A DNA stretch of 64,000 bases, from positions 70,551,012-70,615,011 of the forward strand of contig JAOWCC010000577.1 in assembly GCA_030867875.1 (NCBI GenBank). The letters run 5' to 3'. Made by a program: the position numbers and the translations under genes. Source of the DNA: Actinernus sp. WN-2022. Its lineage: Eukaryota > Cnidaria > Anthozoa > Actiniaria > Actinernidae. Below are positions 48,421 to 61,500 of this stretch, piece after piece. How positions within the stretch are numbered: position 1 is the first letter of the stretch; each line of letters starts with the position of its first letter. The notes under the pieces are model-generated. The model was not told the DNA's origin, made no database searches, and was given only the letters and a program-made list of their open reading frames with translations.

Positions 48421-48779
48421 GGGAAATAAACGAACCCAACTTTGAACAACTTCAAACTCTTTTGAGTTCAAAGTAAAACGACAAACTGACCCATCCGTTT
48501 TACTCCAAAGCCACATTCTCATCGTTCCAATGATCTTTTTTTTACATTCAATTCAAATTCAAAGACGGGAAATGGATTTAAGTTTTCGTTCTTCATGGGC
48601 TACCTGTGTAAAAGAGGCTTCAGGAAGCCAACAAAACCTTTGTCAATAAACGTGACGTCATGTTGCATTATCCAATCACAATTCAGTATTTTCCCGCTCT
48701 TTTCTCGTCAGTTTGTAGTTTTACTTTGAACTCAAAAGAGTTTGAAGTTGTTCAAAGTTGGGTTCGTTTATTTATTCAT
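48421..48779. mobile_element. Inverted-repeat element, copy 2
   Basis: Duplicate of 38,243-38,601 at an offset of 10,178. Confidence 0.65.
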
Positions 48780-48925
48780 TTATGGAGTAATTTGTCCGCA
48801 TTTACCGCTTTCTACCCTGTAGGAGAACCATATCAAGGATAAGAAAACACCAGATACTTTGAATTTGATTTAGTCCTGCCTTTAGAATTGCAAAACGTGT
48901 TTTAAGTATTCCCATTCTCTTGCAG

Positions 48926-49090
48926 GCTCGAGGTTGTAAAGCGTTGAAGCGTAAGGTTAGCTGTACTCACATTGCTGTTGTTGTTTATGCAGATTCTAGT
49001 GAATTTAATGCATTGAATAGTTTAAAAGGAAAACTGCTTCACCTAACTGTGAATAAGAATAGGAATTTTAAAGTATCTGGTGTTGCTTGA
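48926..49090 (+). CDS. Putative 54-residue terminal exon (copy 2)
   Basis: Duplicate of the open frame at 38,748-38,912 with the same attctcttgcag acceptor and TGA stop. The family is unknown. Because the two copies are recent, their agreement says nothing about selection. Confidence 0.25.
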   Translation, partial: ARGCKALKRKVSCTHIAVVVYADSSEFNALNSLKGKLLHLTVNKNRNFKVSGVA

Positions 49091-49831
49091 CCAAGTAGAA
49101 TTCGACTTGTTTTCTCTCTCGGTCTCGAGCTCAATTAATCTATTTCCAGTCGCGTTCATGTAGGAATACCGTTTTCTTTATTTTCCAAACTACAATTAAT
49201 ATTTACAATGTTCTTTTACCTGAGAGAATAATAATAATAATATATGAAGCTACCTTTATATATAGATAACATGACATTTCTGTTGAAAAGTGAAGTGTAA
49301 AAACTAAACTAAAACCCTTGTCAGAGTGTGTTCATGTTTTACTTGCGAATCGCAGCAAGAAAAAATGGACCTTGCCTTATGTCAAACTTATGACATATTT
49401 TATGGAGTTCCAGTACTCAGTACTTGATAAAACAATTCAGTCCTTCAACCTGCAAGAGGTTTTTCACTATAGTCTATAGAGCAGCCATCTAGAACAAAAC
49501 GCAGTTTAGTTAATGCTCTTCAGTCATCGAGAAACTATTTTGATCAGATTCAGAGATTTCTTTACTCGCCATTTAATACGAAACCAAACCGATGTTTTCA
49601 ATTTCAGTTCGCACTTGAGAAAACCAAGTCAAATCACTATTTCATCAATGAAATACGTAACACTAATGCTATATCTTTCAGACTTCTTTTGTGTTTTGAG
49701 GAAAAAATAAGGCTTTTAACTCCACCACCTATTCTAACTTGAGTCAGTTCCTCCAAATATCTTCACTTGTTGAAAAGATTCCTTTACACTTGGAGAAAAC
49801 ATTGATTTCTCTACAAAAATATATTTACATC

Positions 49832-49837
49832 TTTATT
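49832..49837 (-). terminator. Candidate polyadenylation signal for NLR copy 2
   Basis: AATAAA on the minus strand, 444 bases past the stop codon at 50,282. Confidence 0.35.
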
Positions 49838-50281
49838 AACTAACCACAAAACATGTCAATCTACTGTATTACTACACCTGACTGATAAATAAATGATTTG
49901 AAGTAACTGAGTTGTGTGAATGTGTTTTTAGTTGGAGTAATCTCTGGTAGATCATTTTTAATCCATATTTTGACATTTTCAAATGATTCTTATTCACATT
50001 CCTTTTGTGTTCAGTTCAATAAGTATATAAGTACACAGAACACAAATTACTCAATATCTACTGTCAATTATATTGACAAAGCCAAAGGCTGACACAGTTT
50101 GGTATCTTTTTCTCTTGATAAAAGACCCGCCAGAAATTATACTCGATCTAAATTGAATAATATGAAAACCTACTCAATATGAGAGATGAATTGATATTTA
50201 TAAAGCTGTTGAACTTTGTTATAAATATCAGCATTAAAACAACAAGGTTTGTTACTGTTTTGTCAGTCATTCATCTTCAGT

Positions 50282-52578
50282 TCACAAGAAAAGAACAAAA
50301 TTGGATTTGTCTTCTTCTGCCTGATGCAGAGATTGTTTACCTTTATTAGTGATGTTATTATCATACAGATTTAGTGTAGTTAATTTACAGCTGGGATGTC
50401 TTAGTGCATTACATATATTATCAACACTAGTTATCTTATTGCCAGACAGATATAGTTCAGTTAATTTACAGTTGGGATCTCTTAGTGCAGTACATATATT
50501 ATCAACACTAGTTATCTTATTACCAGACAGATATAGTTCAGTTAATTTACAGTTGGGATCTCTTAGTGCAATACATATATTATCAACACCAGTTATCTTA
50601 TTATAAGACAGATTTAGTGTAGTCAATTTACAGCTGGGATGTGTTAGTGCAGTACATATATTATCAACACTAGTTATCTTATTATAAGACAGATATAGTG
50701 TAGTTAATTTACTTGTTATTAATTCACTTAAGCACTCAACACACTCGTCAGTTAATTCACACTCACTCAGCCACAGTCCAGTTACGGTACAGAATTCATT
50801 CTTTAGTGATTGACATACACGTTTTACTCCACACAATGTTAAATGTGAATGAGTGATGTACAATGCATTAACAATAACTAACTGTGTAGATGATGATGAA
50901 TGTTTTTTAGTAGTTTGCTCTTTATAAAATGAACTGAAAATATCTAACAAAAAGGAGATTGCAATACAGTCCACATCAGTTACTCCACTAAAACTAATCG
51001 TCCCCTCATTATCACAGTATAGCTGGTGTTCTTTATTTACAATAGTTTTAGCGAATTCATTGTCTTCGTATTCATTTAGACACTTTACTCGTAGAAGTAG
51101 ATTACTAGTTGAGTTGTTATCAGCTGGAAGTTTATCCAATAATTCTTGCATCAGTTTGTCATCTTTTTTCTCTGACATAATCCCAGCCATAAACTGGATG
51201 ACCATCGAAGACATATTCTCTACTTTTGGTATTTGTTTTTCCTTCACAAACCAACAAGCAGCGAAGTATTCTTGAAGTGTTAAATGGATAAAACAAAACT
51301 CCGTTGTTCTTTTAAAAGGGGATTTTTGAAATCCTGGACCGCAATGAAGAAGGCCGCTCGCTTTGAGGTTTTCAATTTCTTGCTCTGAAAGATTAAACTT
51401 CTTCATATCCTCTTTATCAAAATTAACAGTTTTCTGTATAAGCAATTTCGCTGCTAACTCTGATAATTTATCCAATGTGTTTTCAACCAGACGTGTAGTG
51501 TTGGCATCCTCAGGAATTCCTTTCTCTTCGACTTTATACTCTGACTTGGAGTGATGTTTTAGTTCAAAGATTTTAAGAACTTCAGAATAGAGTTCAGTTA
51601 TGGTGACAGGAAGATCTCCACTGCTGTCTTGTTCAATGTACATGTAGTAGTCCATGCACCAACACATTAGAAAACAGAGGACAGGAACATGGGCAAAGCT
51701 GACCAGATTTTCATTCTTCATGATATGATCAAGTACAGTGTTTTTCTTAGATTCATTTGCTCTGAAATGTTTTCCAATGTATTCTTTAACTTGTTGTTCA
51801 GAAAACCCTCCAACTTCCACGAGTTGCTCGAAGTCAATTCCTCCCAGCTCATCAGCTTCTTCTGGTCGAGATGTTACCAACAGTACCGAATTGTTTAAGA
51901 TTTTTCCTCTCATCAGTTTGCCAATCAGTGCCGGTACAGGCATGTTAACTTGAGGGTCATTTGAGTAGGTTTTTTCTTTGTTACCGGTAATATAATTTCG
52001 TTGTGAATATTCATCGTACCCGTCAAGTAAAATCAAAACCTCCTCAGGGTGTTGCAGAATGTACTCAAATACTTCATTCTTCATAATGGAATGTTCATCC
52101 AACATTGAGGAGCGGTTTAATAATTCACGTAGATTAATAGTTTCCTCTCCAAGTGAACTTAATTGACGAAATGTCAAGAGGTATGCAAACTTGAAATCAA
52201 TTTGGGCACTTGCTTCGACTTCAAATAACCTGTCGTAAGCCCAGTCACGAAGCAGTTTTTGGCAAAACAGAGATTTTCCAATCCCTGCTTTGCCAATCAC
52301 GAGGATCGATTTAGGATTTTCTTGATCTGTCTCTTTTCCAAAGAAGATTTGTTGGCACCGATTGATCGGAGTTCCACTAACTTTGCTATAGTCGAGTAGC
52401 TTTTCTTCTCTTGATGTTCCTTTCGCGTTTTCATCCTTTACTGGCTGTCTCCCGTGTTGTATGACGAGATTGGTGAAGATATCGTCGGTCTTCACACTTT
52501 CAATCATGTGGGAGTCCACTAACTTCGGTACGAACTTTGTTTGCTTTTTAACGGATTCTTTTAACGACGATATCCACT
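50282..52578 (-). CDS. NACHT-LRR terminal exon, copy 2 (exon 4 of model)
   Basis: Same exon as 40,104-42,400, offset 10,178, with identical translation. The acceptor is ttcttacctttcag and the first complete codon is W of WISSLKESV. Walker A GKAGIGKS lies at 52,271-52,294 and Walker B LILLDGYDE at about 52,010-52,036. The LRR block is at about 50,318-50,740, with repeats such as KLTELYLSGNKITSVDNIC. This copy is the nearer one to the Death and linker exons, so it is the most likely splice partner. All NLR catalytic landmarks are intact, with no stops, so it is probably functional. Confidence 0.85.
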
Positions 52579-55500
52579 CTGAAAGGTAAGAATTAACTGT
52601 TAGTTACTTCTTTAATATTGTCCATTCTTGATACACGGCTAAATTAAAAGGTTTACGATATATTTATGCAATAATTTATAGACTTTTCACGGTTACCATT
52701 GTCATATAAATGTGTTTTTAGTTTTATTTCAAATTTAATATAAGTTGGAGTTGTCTGTATGAAAATGATTGATATCTTTATGGAATAATTTGTAGTGGGA
52801 GATTTCACAGTTACCATGGTTATAATGTACACATGGAATATTCAGTTTTTAGTTTATTTCACACTATTAACAGAAATAATAATACAAAAGTAATAAGTGT
52901 GAAGTAGCATAAGTTGGAGTTGTCTGTATGAAAATGATTTATTGAGCTGAACAGAAAAACATTGTGAAAAACTCTAGAAAATGAAGCTATAAATGATGAA
53001 TAATTATTATGGAAGATTGTATGTAGCCGGTTTTACACTGGGGTATTGCAATAAATTGTTTTACCCCTCTTGTGGAGGACCTCGGAATTCTTCAGCAGTC
53101 AGTAAGCGAATTTTTGAAAAAGTGCAATAACCAATTGTTTATGCATGGTTAAAGATTTCTACGTTTTGTTACCTAGGATAGTCCAGAGTTGATTTGACAT
53201 CTATCAGTGACATTACATTTATATTTCTTCTCTTTTCAAGAATACAAGGCTTCTTTTTATAATTTTTCTTTTACTGACTATCCTTTCGTAGAACGAGTTT
53301 GGTAAATAGCAAGCTCCCATTCTTGGTTTTGGTTATTATACAATTCAATAATTTCATTAGAAATCTTAGCCTGCGTCGCATCCGAACTAAACCCCGGTTA
53401 AGTTTTTGTTAAGGTTTTGTTCGGATGAAACGCAGGCTATAGAAATCTAAGCCCTCCTTAATTATATTATTACCACAACACTTACACCAAAGTTCATTAT
53501 ATTTTTGGATTATTTTGCAGGTCTAATTACTGTAAACAAAGTAAAATCCCAGCACATTTAAAGTGGATATTTAACAATTATTCACCGAAGTGGAGGTAAG
53601 TAGTGGTGGATATTTACCGAGCCGCTTCGGTGTGGTAAATATCCACCACTATTCACCGACACTGAGGTGAATAATTGTTTTAGTATATACCACACTGCAG
53701 GTGAATAGCCAGCACCAAATAGTTATTTTATTTTCTGTCAAATGGACAAAAACTCGCTCGAAGTGATCGCTGCTTCGCTCGGAGGTGAATATGAAATCAT
53801 ATTCACTGTTTGAGTAGCCAATCAGAGCGCGCAAAAAGTCATATTCACTGGTGTGGTATATACTAAAAGCCCTTATAGCCAGTTATCTTTGAATCTTATT
53901 GTACATGAAGTGTTTAGTCCAATGGTACAATATTTCTTGATTTGGGTGTTGCACATCTACGAGATATAAAGGTTATTAGTACATCATACCACACCAGTGA
54001 TATCACTTTAAATTGTGCGCTCTGATTGGCTACTGAAACAGTGAATATGATTTCATATTCACTTATGAGCAAAGCATGGACAAATTTTTTGTCCATTTGG
54101 CAGAAAATAAAATAACTATTTGGTGTTGGCTATTGACCTGCAGTGTGGTATATACTAAAACAATAATTATTATTCACCTCGGCGTCAGTGAATAGTGATG
54201 GATATTCACCTGACCGAAGTGGCTCGGTATATACCCACCACTATTCACCTCCACTTCGGTGAATAATTTCCAATATGCTAATGATGTGATGTCATCACCA
54301 ACATTTGCCAAATTTCTTTGTGCTAATTGTGAATTAAGCTATTTTCTAATTTAGAATTTCTTTTTTGTAAAAACACTTTGATAAGCTTCCAATATAACTT
54401 AGAATTTAAAAATAGGTAATTTGTCTCTACCAGCATGCTTTTGTATATTAAGTGATGACATCACATCATTAACATATTCGAAATATAAACCTTTAACCTC
54501 GTACACGCAATACTCAAATCAAGAAATGTTCTACTGTTGGACTATCCACTTCATGTCCAATCGATATCAAAGATAACTGGCTAGGGCTTATATGCACTTT
54601 AAGTTCTGAAGTGCCTTTCTTTGAACAATAGGAATCTGTGAATCACTGTCATAAAATAAAAAAATAAATGTCATCCCCAATTTTGAAGCGAATTCTCTCA
54701 GGTGGCAAGAAAGAGGGGGGGGGGGGGGCATAAAAAAATAAAGAAACTGAGAGGGTGGGTCATTGAAAAACAGGTATAGAAAGAGGCCTCCAATAATGTT
54801 TAAAATATTTAATTAACAGAAAACGGATATCAAAAGGTGAACCTGACAAGGTAGCCTTTCCTAAATTGCTTATGACAGGTCCAGGCATTTTAATTTCAGC
54901 TATTGCATTTCTATTTCAATCAACACTGAAAGGAAAGGTGTTTTTTTGGGGGGGGGGGCTGTATCATTTTACCACTGTGTGCTAGGGGGTCATGACGTTT
55001 TTGTTTGGTTTGGAAGGGGGTCAAAACGTTTTGTTCAGGTGTTTAGTACAGTACAGGCCGGATCGCCTGCTGGGCCTTCTTGATATTATCTGGAGCTCAA
55101 ATGGGATTTTGTCATTTTCCTCAGCAACACGTGTAAATAAATAAATAAATAGTTTTCTTCTTCATGTTTAGGGACCGGTCACTATTTAGAGGGAGAGGGC
55201 TGGTGCAAATAGGAGAGGTCATGTTTTTATGCAGGGTAAAAAAAAAGGGGGAGGAGGTTAAATAAATTTATGCAGTCAATAAGGATGGCTGTCATAAAAC
55301 AATTACCAGTATCTCTGAAATGACACTAATAAGAGCTTTGTACAACAGGAATCAAATTATTAAGCTGAACTGAACAGGCAACATGAATTTTAATAGGGGT
55401 GTGTGCATGAGAGGAATTAAATATTTGTATCCAATACATTTCACCTGTTATAACACTGTGTGTGTGCTTGATGAATTTCCTCAAATACTATTCCTACTTC

Positions 55501-58500
55501 TGGAAATACACTCCATTTTAGGTTTAATATTATCATACTTCTAGCCTACAGTTATATCCTTACTGATTCACTGTAAACATCCTACAGTACAAAATTGTAT
55601 ATGGCGCTAATAAATATGTCTATGAATTGGGAGGGTCAGGAAAATTTGAACATGGCATGCCTCGTTTTGCACCAGCCCTCCTCCTCTAAATAATAACCAT
55701 CCCTTACCAAAGGGAAGATTTATCCATCTCCAAATTACTTTCTTCCCCCATTAATGTGTAAGAAATTCTAGCTGTGAATAAATAATTATTACTAACTAAG
55801 TTTTGAAAGTCATTTCGAGAAGGATAAATAGGGGGGATCCCACCTTTTAGGGGTTAATATGTGTAGTTTGGTACCACTGTTAAATTGTAAACGTCCACAG
55901 TTGTGGTTATCGTGGTACCTTTTAGGGTATTAATTACTACTTGTCAGAAAATAAAATTAGTGTTTTAATGATCTTCGTATTTTCACAGTCAATATTATTG
56001 TACTAGGATCAAATGTCAATTAATTTTATGTTTTGAGATAAAAACATCTGAGCCACGCCCACAGAAAGAGATTCTGGCATCTCTTAGGGTTTCCTTTTTA
56101 AATTCATCCCATCACTTTTATACAATAAAACGGAGTAAACCTGAAAAACGTGGTGTCGTTTAAAAAGGGACATGTCAGAGGAATACATAGCCTGCTATGC
56201 AGACATATTTTTTTTCACTCATAAATTGGAAGAAAAAAGTAACGTCTGCTTACCCAAGCGCTTAATTATTTTCCAATATGTAAGCATGACGTCTCTTTTT
56301 TTTCTGCCCAATCAAAGCCATTATGATTTTAGTGAATTGGCATGCCAGTGAACACTCTCCTATGATTGGTCAATGGCAATCCTTTTAAAGCAACATTACA
56401 TCACTTTCCAGGATATGGAAGGTAAAATCTGATTGGTCTATAACACTGCGGTGTGCATATTGGAAACTACTTAAGTGCTCAGGTAAGCAGACTACTTTTT
56501 TCTTCGAATTTATGAGTGAAAAAATAGGTCTGCAATAAGCAGGCTAAGGAATACAAAGATTAGTTAATATTACCTACTCTTCAAACCAAACACGCATGAA
56601 ATTTATCGTCCCCATTTGATTAGTATCGGCAATCGCATGGGGCTGAGTCGCTTCGATGAGGGCAATTTTGAAACTTTGAAACTTTGAAAACACAAGTGAA
56701 ATTAAACCTTAATTTCACGAGGACCCATTCGATTACTTGTTTATAATATTAGGACAAAATTTTCCAAGACAAAGGCAATGAAAACAAAACCTTACGGCTA
56801 CACTACATGTACGTGTGGTCAATGAAAAACCTAGTCAAACTGGTGACTTGTCATTACATTCGCTTCACGTAATCTTGACGGCAGAAAAACACAGTGTTTT
56901 AAATTGAATTATATCTTAATTACTATCCTTTTTGCTCTTACAGAGATTAAAGCAGAAACAAGGAACTTCTGAACTCAGTTTGTCAGGCAAACAAACTCAC
57001 TCAGTCACTACATGTCAAAAGATCAGTGACAAAATAATTTGATGACAATTAAACTAAATACCACAGTATTCACTTAAAAAATCCTTGAGAAAGTTGTAGA
57101 ATAACACTTAACAGATTAGTGGACTCACCTATAAACGTTTTGCTGTCATTATTAAAATGCTTGGGAAATCCTTATTTGTTCACTTTTTGGAACACATTAG
57201 TACACTCGAGCTGAAGGCAGCTAAAATTCTTGACAAACTTTGACAGCGCAAAGCATGTTGCTAGGTAAGAAATCAACCAATCGCATACAAGTAATACTGC
57301 CCTCAATTAAGAAAAAAGCCCTCTGTCATTAGCCAATCAGAGTTGGGTAATTTTGCCCTCTGTGTTATAAACTAGGAATATGTTTTGAATATGTATTGGT
57401 CTTTTCGTAAGGATCCTAGGAAAAATTGTTACTGAACAAATATTTGAGACAACCAATTAATGTGACTTTGAAACAATAGCTTAGCAATCTGTGGATAATT
57501 TATTTGTGTTTCGATTTCACTTATTTTCGAAAGACAAAAGAAAGGTTAAATTTGCCGAAACTTAAATTTTTTTTTACTTAAATATATCTGTTACTGAGAG
57601 AAAATGAAGAAAATTGGTGGCCATTTTGCTCAAACGCAATCCTAAACACGTGGGTTCACAAAGCATGCTGGCGAAACATCCTCCTTTGCTGGGGCAATAC
57701 TTATGTGATTATTGGGTAAATTAGGCAGTCGGGCCATAGTAATGCCGTTGAATGATCGTAAGGTGGTTGGGTCAGTCGGTAGGTGTGGCCACTTGGTCTA
57801 TTGGCTTGCGATCATAAGAGCAGCTTAAGAGCGATCGATGTACGACCTGCTCAGGCCTGACTGAAAACTTCCCTATCATAGCTACACCTAGTTGGATGCC
57901 ACCATTTCTGCTCGATCGGTCTGGTGTGGCCGCCAATTTTACACTCGGAGACAAAGTCAGTCCAGCAGACCAATCAGTGAGCAGCATTGTGTCCAGTGAT
58001 CACACTGCCATTCCATACTTGTGGAAAGACACTCAATCGACTTTAAATTATGTACAACAGACTGGAAACTTTCTTGTATCTTGTATCAAATTTACAAGTG
58101 TCATAAAATATATTGTCCAAACTAACTGTACATTAATATGAGAATTGGTGCAACAAAAATACCTTGTTCTTTAGAAACTACATGTAATTGCCAATGAGTT
58201 TGTTGTCCTGGCATTGGTGGTGATTTTGTCACAAATCTAACTTATGAATGACCTGGTTGCAACCTATATTGTCATGTATATATAATTACATACAAGTCAA
58301 TGACATAAATAAACTGAGAATTAACTGACCTTCAGTTTGATCACTTGGCATTCTGTCTTGTTGCTCCTGTTTGGTGTTGGCTGTCATATCAAATAAATAC
58401 AAAGAAAGGAAAAATAGAAATAGGTTGACTTAATTATTCATTACACGCAACATCAAAATTAGAGGTATAACTATTAAGTGCGAGCTGCAAGCCTTTTTTG

Positions 58501-61500
58501 CAAGCCACGTTTTTGTTGACTTGATTTCTTTTCAGGAAAGATTGTCAGTTTTAGAAGAAGGAAGAGTGAGTAAACCAGATACTGGGCTTCTAAAATGAAG
58601 GTTATGTTTTTAGACTCGACCTAGTGCTTTTGATCCTATCCAAAGCTTAAGTACTAGTTTACGTTGTATGGATTAATACTGAAACTTTTTCCTCATAAAG
58701 TTTAATAATGTATTTATGATTATTGGCTGTTAAATAGAGAATAATACATGGATACACTATGAAATTTATCTTCGAGTGTTTAACTCGATATCTCACGAGT
58801 GAGATATTGAGTTTAACACAAGAAGATCAATTTTATATCTCCATAACAGCGTGTGACGTGGAAATCACTGTTCGGCTCAGAGGCTATTATCCATGCACAT
58901 GTAAAATTATATTATCGTATTTTTATGTGTGTTCAGATACAATACATGTATTTCCCAGTGCTGGAAATCCTTGTAGAACACTAGTTTAATTGGATGGTCA
59001 GAAAACATGGGCGGGACGTGACCATAGAAACAGTATTTTTGACAGCTAAAATAAAAAGCAAGTAATAATAATAATAATAATAATAAGCTTCTATAGCGCA
59101 AATACGATACCGTTCTTTGCGCTTTAAAATATTATGAATAAATATAATAATTTACACTAATAATTAAAAATTTGTGACTAAGCTAAGTAAAAATCTAATA
59201 ATAAGAAAGGTAATGAGTAATATGTACATAATTGTTGTAACTAATTTATAAATAAATGGTACTTTAGTTTCGACTTAAATTGATTGAGACTAGTACTTGA
59301 TCTGACGTTGAAATGAAGACTGTTCCATAGTTCCGGTGCAGCAACTGAAAAGGCTCGTTGTCCATAAGTTTTAAGTTTCGAAGGTCGACGAACAAGGAGA
59401 AATGGATCGGATGATGACCGTAGTGTACGTTTAGGTGTATATATCTCAACTAAGTTTTGTAGGTAAGACGGAGCTAAATTATTTAAAGATTTGTATGTCA
59501 GTAAGAGAATTTTAAATGTAATACGTTTTTCTACAGGAAGCCAATGAAGGTCTTTAAGAACAGGAGAAATGTGATCATATTTTTTCTTACAGGTCAAGAC
59601 TTTTGCTGCTGAATTCTGTACATATTGTAACTTTTTAGTTAATTGTTTAGAGGCACCAGTAATTACATGTATGTGTGTATTCGATGCATTGTTTCATCAC
59701 TAACTAGTCATTTAGGTTTACTTAGAAAAAACGTAATCAAGAGCTGTTTGACCTCACAAACCGATGCCATCTTGGAAAGGCCTCATTTCCATGCGCCCTG
59801 AGTGAGGTAAATGAGCATGGGAAGCAACCCGGGTGAAAATAAAAGATACTCCCCAAAACTTATGGGTTGTTTACATGATAAGAGGATAACCCTTGTATTC
59901 TGCGTTCTGCTTACATGTAAAGGGTCAGTTTTGTCTTGGGTACCTGAGTAGTAGGATCATCCTAGCACTAGTTCAACTTTTGCACGAATTACTTCATGTA
60001 AAGAGTTTGCTAAGGGCAACTCGCCTACCCGGGACAACTCTATTATAGAGCCGAATTTTACATTGCAAGTTGCTGGAGTTGTCTAGCAATTAGTAGGTCA
60101 CATACCAGCACTATAGGACACTAGACAGCAGAAATAAATGGCACCACAGAAAAAAACGTTAATCCACCAATGACCCATCAAAACTCTACTCGTGTCCTCT
60201 ATGTCCTACTTTTCCAAGATGGCGTCGGTTCGTGAGGTAAAACAATTTTGATTGCGTGTTTTCTAACTTAAATGTCAGACCAGCTGGTGATAAAACAATG
60301 GATTGAATACACACATCGTTACTCGCTTTTTATTTTTATTAGCTGTCAAAAGTACTGTGTTTCTAAGGTCACGTCCCCGCATCCCCATCCATGTTTTAAG
60401 ACCATCCATAAACTACAGTGTTCTACAAGGATTTTCAGCACTGGGAAATATTGTATCTGCATGAACACAGTAAAAATACGATAATATTATTTTACATGTG
60501 CAATGATATAGCCTCTGGGCCGATCAGTGATTTCCACGTCACACGCCATTACCCTTGCTTCAAACAACCGGGCCCAGGTATAACACCCAGTCCCCGTCCA
60601 TGTTTTACGACCATCCGTAGTTTATAGAATAAACTTTTTTATTATACAAGTTCTTCACTTACCCACACAGAACCGTTTGGCCAGATTGGTTCTTTTTGAT
60701 GCTTGTAGCGCTTTTCCAAGCACTTGGTAGGATCGATTTGGCCCAGACTCTTTCCAAAAATGTAGCATTTCAGATGCTTTTCTTTGGACATTTCTGTAAT
60801 CAATATCAATCGTTCTGATTTTGTTGCGTTCAACCCCAAGTTTTGAGCCCACGGGTATCCAGTCATCTGGCAAGCAGTCAGCCAAATCCTCCAATTCATC
60901 ATCCGTGGGCTCTCCTTGTCGCCACATGAGGCCTTCAACTGCTGAACACAAATAACCATTAAAATAGTGCAGTGAGTGGTAAACTAGATAGGAGGAAATG
61001 TAGTGAAAATATAGAAAGGAAGCGAATGACGGGGAAACTATATAATCTGTGGGATATGTTCCACGTAGAGTAATTACTGAATCCGAACAATGCTTACGGT
61101 AACTGCACCTTTTCCCAATATTTGTTATTTTAATAACACATATGGATGCCCGATATAAACTCCCCCATCCCCTACACACACAAATACACATTCAATATTT
61201 TATGGTCTTTTCAGAAAAATAGGTCCAAGAGACCGTTCATTCTTATCAGGAGGGGATGGGGTGGTGGATTTGAGGAGGGGTCATCCATAACAAATTGGCT
61301 CTTAAAGTGGGATTAGCTAAAATATATGGTGATCGTCATATTATTTTGGGTTTGAAATCGGCAATACAGTATTTTTTAGGGGTTGGTCAAGCGAAATCCA
61401 TTTTTAGGGTGATTTTTAGACTATGAGGCATATTTTAGGGAGGGATTTTTTTTTCACGGTTTGGTATTTTTTTAGGGTATTTTTCAAGGTTTTCCGACGG

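Larger units (their letters stand above)
43419..53596 (+). repeat. 10.18-kb direct tandem duplication, copy 2
   Basis: It starts at the junction agtggagg|g|attgttggg, where single-copy DNA is fused to the middle of an array monomer with one extra G, and ends at tggagg 53,596, where sequence becomes unique (taagtagtgg). I saw only two differences from copy 1: 13 rather than 12 C in the run near 48,240, and C rather than T at 43,462. The identical NLR translation makes the copies essentially 100% alike. Confidence 0.95.
58850..60555. repeat. Long-range inverted-repeat pair (arms ~200 bp)
   Basis: 58,850-59,060 (cgtgtgacgtggaaatcact ... tgacagctaaaataaaaa) is the inverse of about 60,325-60,550. 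The arms enclose a LINE fragment and a MITE. Either one element with 200-bp ends took later insertions, or these are two copies in opposite orientation. A third partial copy (ccgtccatgttttacgacc) lies at about 60,595-60,613. Confidence 0.65.

Noticed and set aside
42403..50281. Second set of Death/linker exons for the distal NLR copy
   Set aside because: I looked on the minus strand between the two NACHT exons and found no Death-like sequence or phase-1 exon with good borders.
57123..57240. Extra coding exon of the NLR before a strong minus-strand donor (ataggtgagtcc)
   Set aside because: The sequence upstream of the donor has stops in the frames required by phase 1. At most it ends an untranslated exon.
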